A stretch of DNA of 64,000 nucleotides from Streptomyces vilmorinianum (GTDB taxonomy: Bacteria > Actinomycetota > Actinomycetes > Streptomycetales > Streptomycetaceae): assembly GCF_005517195.1 (NCBI RefSeq), contig NZ_CP040244.1, forward strand, positions 6,900,001-6,964,000. The letters are read 5' to 3'. The notes under the pieces are model-generated. The model had not been told where the DNA came from, did no database searches, and saw only the letters and a program-made list of their open reading frames with translations. Position numbers and translations under genes: made by a program. Shown in pieces: positions 58,458 through 64,000 of this stretch (its first letter is position 1; the number at the start of each line of letters is the position of its first letter).

Positions 58458-59706
58458 TGATGCGGTCCATCGCGTCGCCGCCGGTCGGGTCGGTGAGGTT
58501 CGCCAGCATCTTCAGCGTGAACTTCATCAGGACCGGGTGGGTCAGACCCCGCTGCGTCGCGATCTTCATGATCTTCGGGTTGCCGATGATCTTCACGAAG
58601 GCGCGGCCGAGCGTGTAGTACCCGCCGTAGGTGTCCTTGAGGATCTTCGGGTAGTTGTGCAGCGCCAGTTCGCGCTGGGCCGGGGTCGCGCGGGCGTGCG
58701 CCTGGACGATGACGTCGGCCGCGATCTGGCCGGATTCCATCGCGTACGCGATGCCCTCGCCGTTGAACGGGTTGACCAGGCCGCCCGCGTCGCCGACGAG
58801 CAGCAGGCCCTTGGTGTAGTGCGGCTGGCGGTTGAAGGCCATCGGCAGGGCGGCGCCGCGGATCGGCGTCGTCATGTTCTCCGGGGTGAAGCCCCAGTCC
58901 TCAGGCATCGAGGCGCACCAGGCCTTGAGGACCTCGCGCCAGTCCAGCTCCTTGAAGGCGGAGGAGGAGTTGAGGATGCCGAGGCCGACGTTGGACGTGC
59001 CGTCGCCCATGCCGAAGATCCAGCCGTAGCCGGGAAGGAGACGGTCCTGCGGGCCGCGCCGGTCCCACAGCTCCAGCCAGGACTCCAGGTAGTCGTCGTC
59101 GTGGCGGGGGCTGGTGAAGTACGTCCGTACCGCCACGCCCATCGGCCGGTCCTCGCGCCGGTGCAGGCCCATGGCGAGGGAGAGCCGGGTGGAGTTGCCG
59201 TCGGCGGCGACGACGAGCGGCGCGTGGAAGGTGACCTCGCGCTTCTCCTCGCCGAGCTTGGCGTGCACGCCGGTGATCCGGCCCGTGCGGTCGTCGACGA
59301 TCGGGGCGCCGACGTTGCAGCGCTCGTACAGGCGGGCGCCGGCCTTCTGCGCCTGGCGGGCGAGCTGCTCGTCGAAGTCGTCGCGCTTGCGGACGAGTCC
59401 GTAGTCCGGGTACGAGGCGAGATCCGGCCAGTCGAGCTGGAGCCGGACACCGCCGCCGATGATCCGCAGGCCCTTGTTGCGCAGCCAGCCGGCCTCCTCG
59501 GAGATGTCGATCCCCATGGCGACGAGCTGCTTGGTGGCGCGGGGGGTGAGCCCGTCGCCGCAGACCTTCTCGCGGGGGAACGCGGTCTTCTCCAGGAGCA
59601 GGACGTCGAGTCCGGCCTTGGCCAGGTAGTACGCGGTCGTGGAACCGGCCGGGCCTGCCCCGACGACGATCACATCTGCGGTGTGCTCGGAGAGGGGCTC
59701 GGTCAC
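58423..59706 (-). CDS. menJ: Geranylgeranyl-reductase-family flavoprotein, probable menaquinone reductase MenJ
   Basis: The 427-residue FAD protein has the dinucleotide motif VIVVGAGPAGSTTAYYLA near the N-terminus, KVCGDGLTPRA, and GDAGGLVNPFNGEGIAYAME typical of the geranylgeranyl reductase family. In actinobacteria the homologue next to menG saturates one isoprene unit of menaquinone (MenJ), which fits this position. The GTG start at 59704-59706 lies 126 bp after menG. The last 35 bp overlap the convergent regulator gene. Confidence 0.88.
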   Translation of the reverse strand: MTEPLSEHTADVIVVGAGPAGSTTAYYLAKAGLDVLLLEKTAFPREKVCGDGLTPRATKQLVAMGIDISEEAGWLRNKGLRIIGGGVRLQLDWPDLASYPDYGLVRKRDDFDEQLARQAQKAGARLYERCNVGAPIVDDRTGRITGVHAKLGEEKREVTFHAPLVVAADGNSTRLSLAMGLHRREDRPMGVAVRTYFTSPRHDDDYLESWLELWDRRGPQDRLLPGYGWIFGMGDGTSNVGLGILNSSSAFKELDWREVLKAWCASMPEDWGFTPENMTTPIRGAALPMAFNRQPHYTKGLLLVGDAGGLVNPFNGEGIAYAMESGQIAADVIVQAHARATPAQRELALHNYPKILKDTYGGYYTLGRAFVKIIGNPKIMKIATQRGLTHPVLMKFTLKMLANLTDPTGGDAMDRIINGLSKVAPKA

Positions 59707-59831
59707 GGCGGGGTCTCCCGAAGGGTTCGAGGGCAGGTCGGTTGCAGTCTATTGCGGAGGTTCCGGGGATCCGGGGCGGGCCCGGTCGAGCCGGTCAGGC
59801 CTTCGGGGCTCGGGGCTCGGGGCTGTGTGCT

Positions 59832-60524
59832 CTAGAGCTTGAAGCCCCGGTGCATCGCCACCACACCACCGGTCAGGTTGCGCCAGGCCACCTTGGACCA
59901 GCCGGCCTTCCGCAGCAGCCCCGCGAGGGTCGGCTGGTCGGGCCAGGACTGGATGGACTCGGCGAGGTACACGTACGCGTCCGGGTTGGAGGAGACCGCG
60001 CGGGCCACCGGCGGCAGGGCGCGCATCAGGTACTCCTCGTACACGGTGCGGAACGGCGCCCAGGTCGGGTGCGAGAACTCGCAGATCACGACGCGTCCGC
60101 CGGGCTTCGTCACCCGGTACAGCTCGCGCAGCGCGGCCTCCGTGTCCTGGATGTTGCGCAGACCGAAGGAGATCGTCACGGCGTCGAAGACGTCGTCACG
60201 GAAGGGCAGGTTCATGCCGTCGCCGGCGGTGAACGGCATCCACGGGTGCTTCTTCTTGCCGACCTGGAGCATGCCGATCGAGAAGTCGCAGGGCACGACG
60301 TAGGCCCCGGCGCGGGCGAAGGGCTGCGAGGAGGTGGCCGTCCCCGCGGCCAGGTCCAGGATCCGCTGCGCCGGGCGCGCGTCGACCGCCTTGGCGACCT
60401 CCTTGCGCCAGCGCCGGTCCTGTCCGAGCGAGAGCACGTCGTTCGTCAGGTCGTAGTTCGCCGCCACGTCGTCGAACATCGAGGCGACTTCGTGCGGCTG
60501 CTTGTCCAGGGAAGCTCGGGTCAC
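59832..60524 (-). CDS. menG: Demethylmenaquinone methyltransferase
   Basis: The 230-residue SAM-dependent methyltransferase has the UbiE/MenG signatures: MFDDVAANYDLTNDVLSLGQDRRWR, LDLAAGTATSS (SAM site) and the later ISFGLRNIQDTEAALRELYRVTKPGG. It methylates demethylmenaquinone in the last step of menaquinone synthesis. The GTG start is at 60522-60524. It sits between menJ and, across a MITE-like element, the mqnC pair. The element may separate it from the upstream promoter. Confidence 0.94.
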   Translation of the reverse strand: MTRASLDKQPHEVASMFDDVAANYDLTNDVLSLGQDRRWRKEVAKAVDARPAQRILDLAAGTATSSQPFARAGAYVVPCDFSIGMLQVGKKKHPWMPFTAGDGMNLPFRDDVFDAVTISFGLRNIQDTEAALRELYRVTKPGGRVVICEFSHPTWAPFRTVYEEYLMRALPPVARAVSSNPDAYVYLAESIQSWPDQPTLAGLLRKAGWSKVAWRNLTGGVVAMHRGFKL

Positions 60525-60592
60525 CCGGCCATTGTGGCAGCCGCCCCCTCACCGACCCGGGACCGGCCCCGCGGGACGCGGGCCCAGGTGAC

Positions 60593-60793
60593 CTAGGGGG
60601 TGTCCGGTGGATCAGGGCCGGATAGGACGCGGCGTCTGGTGCGGTGCATCGCAAGGCGCCGGAATGACCTAATAGCGGAGCTATTCGGGCTTTTCGGCAT
60701 GGGGTCTCCCCAGGCCCCCAGGGCCTAGGGGATGCAGCGAGGTGCCGCGCCAGGCGTCGCGGCCCCGGCCCTGATCCGCCGGACACCCCCTAG
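60593..60793. mobile_element. MITE-like element with 29-bp terminal inverted repeats
   Basis: The left end (60593-60621, CTAGGGGGTGTCCGGTGG...) and right end (60765-60793) are inverted copies with a single mismatch. The inner halves also pair imperfectly, so the 201 bp can form one long hairpin, and no transposase is encoded. CTAG at both outer edges fits a YTAR-type target duplication as made by the IS427 group of the IS5 family. It is probably a non-autonomous element mobilised by a related IS elsewhere. Its right CTAG supplies the TAG stop of the amidohydrolase-like gene. Confidence 0.85.
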
Positions 60794-61389
60794 CGGCGGC
60801 GGTGGACCAGCCGGCCGTCGATGACCGTCGCCACGCACGTCGAGGCGCCGCGGCGCACGAGCGCGGCCGTGTCGGGGACGTCGAAGACGGCGAAGCGGGC
60901 GGGGCCGCCCGGCGCCAGTCGCGGCAGCAGCACGAGCGGCACCGGCGAGAAGGACGGGGGCCCCGGCAGCACCTCCGGGCGCCGCCCGACGGCGAGCCCG
61001 GCCCTGCGCACCGCGTCCAGGGCCGCCCGGCTGCGCAGTTCACCGGCGACGGCGACCGTCCCGTGCGCCAGCATCCGCTGCACGCCGCGCCGCGCGGAGG
61101 CGCCCCGCCGCGAGGCGTCGGCCCGGAAGATCTCCTGCGCGCGCAGCCCGGTGATCGGCGCGGTGCCGAACTGCTCGGCCTCCCGCGGGTCCGGGTGGTA
61201 GGTGCCTTCGAGCAGTTCGGGCGCGTACGGGTTGAGCAGCCCGGGCGTGAGGATGCCGGGCCACCGCCGCACCCGTGCCTCCGGACGCGCGGCGGCCAGG
61301 TCCTCGTACGGGCCGACGGCGGCGAGGCGCGCCCCGTCGACCAGGACCGCGGTCTCGGGCGACGCCTCGGCGACGTGGATCGTCAGCAC
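60790..61389 (-). CDS. Truncated-looking amidohydrolase (imidazolonepropionase-like) protein
   Basis: The 199-residue protein resembles the N- and C-terminal strands of amidohydrolases (VDGARLAAVGPYEDLAA; GILTPGLLNPYAPELLEGTYHPDP; FAVFDVPDTAALVRRGAS). It lacks the metal-binding barrel, so it is unlikely to be an active hydrolase. The conserved position directly after mqnC (7-bp gap) suggests a role linked to futalosine-route menaquinone synthesis. Its TAG stop at 60790-60792 lies within the terminal CTAG of the MITE, so the native C-terminus may have been changed. The start is GTG at 61387-61389. Confidence 0.75.
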   Translation of the reverse strand: MLTIHVAEASPETAVLVDGARLAAVGPYEDLAAARPEARVRRWPGILTPGLLNPYAPELLEGTYHPDPREAEQFGTAPITGLRAQEIFRADASRRGASARRGVQRMLAHGTVAVAGELRSRAALDAVRRAGLAVGRRPEVLPGPPSFSPVPLVLLPRLAPGGPARFAVFDVPDTAALVRRGASTCVATVIDGRLVHRRR

Positions 61390-61396
61390 GGTGGCC

Positions 61397-62596
61397 TCAG
61401 TTCGCGTTCAGCAGCTTCAGCTCGGGGTGCGCCGTGCCGCCCTCGATCGCCGTGGACGAGATGTGGGAGACCACCCGCTCGTCGACCGGGTCGTTCGCCG
61501 GGTCGTCGTGGACGACGAGGTGTTCGTACGTCGTCGCGCGCTGCGCCGGGACGCGGCCCGCCTTGCGGATCAGGTCGATGATCTCCAGGCGGTTGGAGCG
61601 GTGCTTGGCGCCGGCCGAGGAGACGACGTTCTCCTCCAGCATGATCGAGCCCAGGTCGTCCGCGCCGTAGTGCAGCGACAGCTGGCCGACCTCCTTGCCG
61701 GTCGTCAGCCACGAGCCCTGGATGTGGGCGATGTTGTCCATGAAGAGCCGCGCGATCGCGATCATCCGCAGGTACTCGAAGAGCGTGGCCTGCGTACGGC
61801 CCTTGAGGTGGTTGTTCTCGGGCTGGTACGTGTACGGGATGAAGGCCCGGAAGCCGCCCGTCCGGTCCTGCACGTCGCGGATCATCCGCAGGTGCTCGAT
61901 GCGCTCGGCGTTCGTCTCGCCGGTGCCCATCAGCATCGTGGAGGTCGACTCGACGCCGAGGCCGTGCGCGATCTCCATGATCTCCAGCCACCGCTCGCCG
62001 CTCTCCTTGAGCGGGGCGATCGCCTTGCGCGGGCGCGCGGGCAGCAGTTCGGCGCCGGCGCCCGCGAAGGAGTCGAGACCGGCCGCGTGGATGCGAGTGA
62101 TCGCCTCCTCGACGGAGACGCCGGAGATGCGGGCCATGTGCTCGACCTCGGACGCGCCGAGGGAGTGGATGACCAGCTGCGGGAACTCCTGCTTGATGGC
62201 GGAGAAGTGCTTCTCGTAGTACTCGACGCCGTAGTCAGGGTGGTGGCCGCCCTGGAACATGACCTGGGTGCCGCCGAGTTCCACGGTCTCCGCGCAGCGG
62301 CGCAGGATGTCGTCGAGGTCGCGGGTCCAGCCCTTGGCCTTGTCCTTGGGCGGCGCGTAGAAGGCGCAGAACTTGCACGCCGTGACGCACACGTTCGTGT
62401 AGTTGATGTTCCGCTCGATGATGTACGTCGCGATGTGCTCCGTACCGGCGTAGCGGCGCCGGCGTACGGCGTCGGCCGCCGCGCCCAGCGCGTGCAGCGG
62501 GGCCGAACGGTAGAGGTCGAGCGCCTCCTCGGGGGTGATCCGGCCACCCGCGGCGGCGCGGTCGAGAACGGACTGGAGGTCGGCCTTCTCGGTCAC
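61397..62596 (-). CDS. mqnC: MqnC, cyclic dehypoxanthine futalosine synthase (radical SAM)
   Basis: The 399-residue radical SAM enzyme has the CxxxCxxC motif at C70, C74 and C77 (NVCVTACKFCAFY), followed by MFQGGHHPDYGVEYY and a C-terminal FIPYTYQPENN segment of the MqnC/MqnE type. MqnC cyclises dehypoxanthine futalosine in the futalosine route to menaquinone, the route used by streptomycetes. The GTG start at 62594-62596 follows AAAGGGACA. It is the first gene of the mqnC-amidohydrolase-like pair, preceded by a Ser/Thr kinase gene on the same strand. Confidence 0.93.
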   Translation of the reverse strand: MTEKADLQSVLDRAAAGGRITPEEALDLYRSAPLHALGAAADAVRRRRYAGTEHIATYIIERNINYTNVCVTACKFCAFYAPPKDKAKGWTRDLDDILRRCAETVELGGTQVMFQGGHHPDYGVEYYEKHFSAIKQEFPQLVIHSLGASEVEHMARISGVSVEEAITRIHAAGLDSFAGAGAELLPARPRKAIAPLKESGERWLEIMEIAHGLGVESTSTMLMGTGETNAERIEHLRMIRDVQDRTGGFRAFIPYTYQPENNHLKGRTQATLFEYLRMIAIARLFMDNIAHIQGSWLTTGKEVGQLSLHYGADDLGSIMLEENVVSSAGAKHRSNRLEIIDLIRKAGRVPAQRATTYEHLVVHDDPANDPVDERVVSHISSTAIEGGTAHPELKLLNAN

Positions 62597-62654
62597 CGGA
62601 TGTGTCCCTTTCGGAGGGGTACTGACAGACCGAACCAGCCTACGCCAGGGGATC

Positions 62655-64000
62655 TCACCGCTTCCGCAGGGTGCCGGTCGGTCGTCCGGCGGCCTCCTCG
62701 TCGGACCGGTAGGCGAGGGTGCCGTCGGCGCCCAGGGTGAGGGTGAAGGAGGAGGTCCCGCCGGTGCAGAGGCCCGCGGTGCCGGGGCGGTCGGGGTCGG
62801 TGCGGTCGGCGATGCGGAGCTCGGTGGCGGTGGCGGAGGTGAGCTTGCCGATGCCGTGGCACTGCACGGTGGTGCCGAGGAGGCTGATGGTGTGCGTGGT
62901 CCGGACGACGTCCTGACCGGTCCTGCCCTTGGCGACGACGGCGGTGAGGTCGCCGTGCGGTGAGCCGTTGCGCTCGGTGGTGGGACCGGTCCAGGTCCCG
63001 AGGAAGGCCTCGGGCACGGCGCCGGCGGCCGCCCCTTCGCCGGGCTCGGTGGCGGCGGGCGGGCTGCTCGTCTTCGCCCCGGTCTTGTCGGCGTTGGCGT
63101 CCCGCCGCCCACCGGGCATCAGGTCGAACAGGAAGCCTGCCCCCAGCGTCACGGCGGCGAGCGCCCCGGCGACGGCGAGGGCGAGCGTGCAGCTGACCCG
63201 CCGCCCGGCGGCGAGGGAGACGGACATCCTGCGTCCGTTGCCTTCGGTGCCTGCCACGCCTGCCGTGCCTGCCGTGCCTGCCGGTGTACGGGGCGGGGGC
63301 ACGGCGCCGGTCACCGTCTCGGGGCCCGGGGCCGGGGTCGGGGTCGGCCAGGCGGCGCCCGGCGCCGGTTCGACGGGTGGGCCGAAGGTGCCCGGAGGCG
63401 TCACGGACGGCGCCGTGAACGGGACGGGGCCGGAGGCGTACGGGTCGGGCGGAGCCGGCACCGATCCCGATCCCGGGCCCGCCGTACCAGCCGTACCAGC
63501 CGTACCAGCCGTACCAGCCGCGCCCGTCTCGCCCGTCTCGCCCGCGTCCAGTTCCAGGAGCCCCACCGCCGTGCGGCTGACCTCCTCCACCAGGGGGCCG
63601 GGCAGCCAGCCGGCCGCCACCAGCGCCGCCGCGCCGCCCGGAGCGAGCCGGGCCGCGACGGCGGCCGGGCTCGGGCGGGCCGCCGGGTCCTTGGCGAGGC
63701 ACGCGGCGACGAGCTCGCGCAGCTCCTCCGGCAGCACGCCGTCAAGGACCGGCTCCTCGTGGACCACTTTGTACAGCAGGGCCGCGGAGGTGTCCCCGGG
63801 GAAGGGCGGCGCGCCGGTCGCCGCGTACGCGAGGACCGCGCCGAGCGAGAAGACGTCGGAGGCGCCGGTCGCTCCCTGGCCCAGGATCTGCTCGGGCGCC
63901 ATGTAGCCGGGCGAGCCGATGGAGACGCCCGTGGCGGTGAGCGAGGCGGTGCCGTCGGTGGCGCGGGCGATGCCGAAGTCGATGAGCCGGGGCCCGTCGA
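62655..64000 (-). CDS. Ser/Thr protein kinase, N-terminus cut by window edge
   Basis: The visible 447 residues begin at the kinase catalytic loop's end (DGPRLIDFGIARATDGTAS), with the activation segment GSPGYMAPEQILG and the C-lobe. An Ala/Gly/Thr- and Pro-rich linker follows (about 170 residues with 9-bp-unit repeats), then one membrane helix (CTLALAVAGALAAVTLGAGFLF), and an extracellular beta-rich domain of about 140 residues with two cysteines. It is a one-pass receptor-like kinase but its outer domain differs from the binding-protein type seen at 18-22 kb. The start codon and ATP-binding loop lie outside the window. Confidence 0.9.
   Translation of the reverse strand, partial: DGPRLIDFGIARATDGTASLTATGVSIGSPGYMAPEQILGQGATGASDVFSLGAVLAYAATGAPPFPGDTSAALLYKVVHEEPVLDGVLPEELRELVAACLAKDPAARPSPAAVAARLAPGGAAALVAAGWLPGPLVEEVSRTAVGLLELDAGETGETGAAGTAGTAGTAGTAGPGSGSVPAPPDPYASGPVPFTAPSVTPPGTFGPPVEPAPGAAWPTPTPAPGPETVTGAVPPPRTPAGTAGTAGVAGTEGNGRRMSVSLAAGRRVSCTLALAVAGALAAVTLGAGFLFDLMPGGRRDANADKTGAKTSSPPAATEPGEGAAAGAVPEAFLGTWTGPTTERNGSPHGDLTAVVAKGRTGQDVVRTTHTISLLGTTVQCHGIGKLTSATATELRIADRTDPDRPGTAGLCTGGTSSFTLTLGADGTLAYRSDEEAAGRPTGTLRKR
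63482..63517 (-). repeat. Four tandem CCGTACCAG nonamers in the kinase linker
   Basis: Four exact 9-bp units encode Ala-Gly-Thr repeats in the linker of the kinase. A second 9-bp array (TGCCTGCCG-like) near 63250-63284 encodes a similar Ala/Gly/Thr/Val stretch. The length of both is likely to vary between strains. Confidence 0.8.

Overview
The window is a chromosomal segment of a Streptomyces-type actinomycete. The evidence is very high G+C with G/C at nearly every third codon position, frequent GTG starts, ATGA/GTGA overlaps inside operons, and the gene set itself: two nuo loci, futalosine-type menaquinone genes, Ser/Thr kinases and an LAXTG wall protein. From memory, the order resembles the S. 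coelicolor SCO4550-SCO4609 region read backwards; I could not check this.

Layout. 1-11 kb, minus strand: partial htpX, mscL and a second complex I locus (nuoA2-B2-C2-H2-I2-J2-K2-L2-M2-N2) that lacks nuoD, E, F and G and whose NuoC2 carries a long repeat tail. 11-18 kb, plus strand: two tandem sensor kinases, one LuxR-type response regulator and the two-subunit 2-oxoglutarate:ferredoxin oxidoreductase korAB. 17.9-23.1 kb, minus strand: a lipoprotein and two paralogous receptor-like Ser/Thr kinases fused to periplasmic-binding-protein domains. 23-38.5 kb: small unrelated units (rarD, SRPBCC/CGNR/VOC cluster, a decayed gene, a secreted M28 aminopeptidase, a LolA-like protein, polyprenyl diphosphate synthase, a CocE hydrolase, an LAXTG surface protein, fumarylacetoacetase, a YtrA-type GntR operon). 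38.6-55 kb, minus strand: the complete 14-gene nuoA-N operon with an extra repeat-containing reading frame inserted between nuoG and nuoH and a Rex-type operator upstream of nuoA. 55-64 kb: NlpC/P60 hydrolase, imine-reductase-like enzyme, GlxA-type regulator, then menJ, menG, a MITE-like element, an amidohydrolase-like protein, mqnC and a truncated Ser/Thr kinase.

How it fits together. Much of the segment concerns menaquinone-linked respiration. MqnC, MenG, MenJ and the polyprenyl synthase make or finish the quinone. NuoA-N is the NADH:menaquinone proton pump, probably under NADH/NAD+ control by Rex. Nuo2 lacks the NADH-oxidising module and sits one two-component system away from KorAB, which makes reduced ferredoxin, so a ferredoxin-fed pump is a reasonable hypothesis. 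The most unusual items are the Nuo2/Kor pairing, the repeat tail of NuoC2, the inserted frame in the main nuo operon, an A/T-ending codon patch in nuoB, the kinase-receptor pair with internal twin-arginine anchors, a structured leader ahead of htpX, and the MITE that supplies a neighbouring stop codon.
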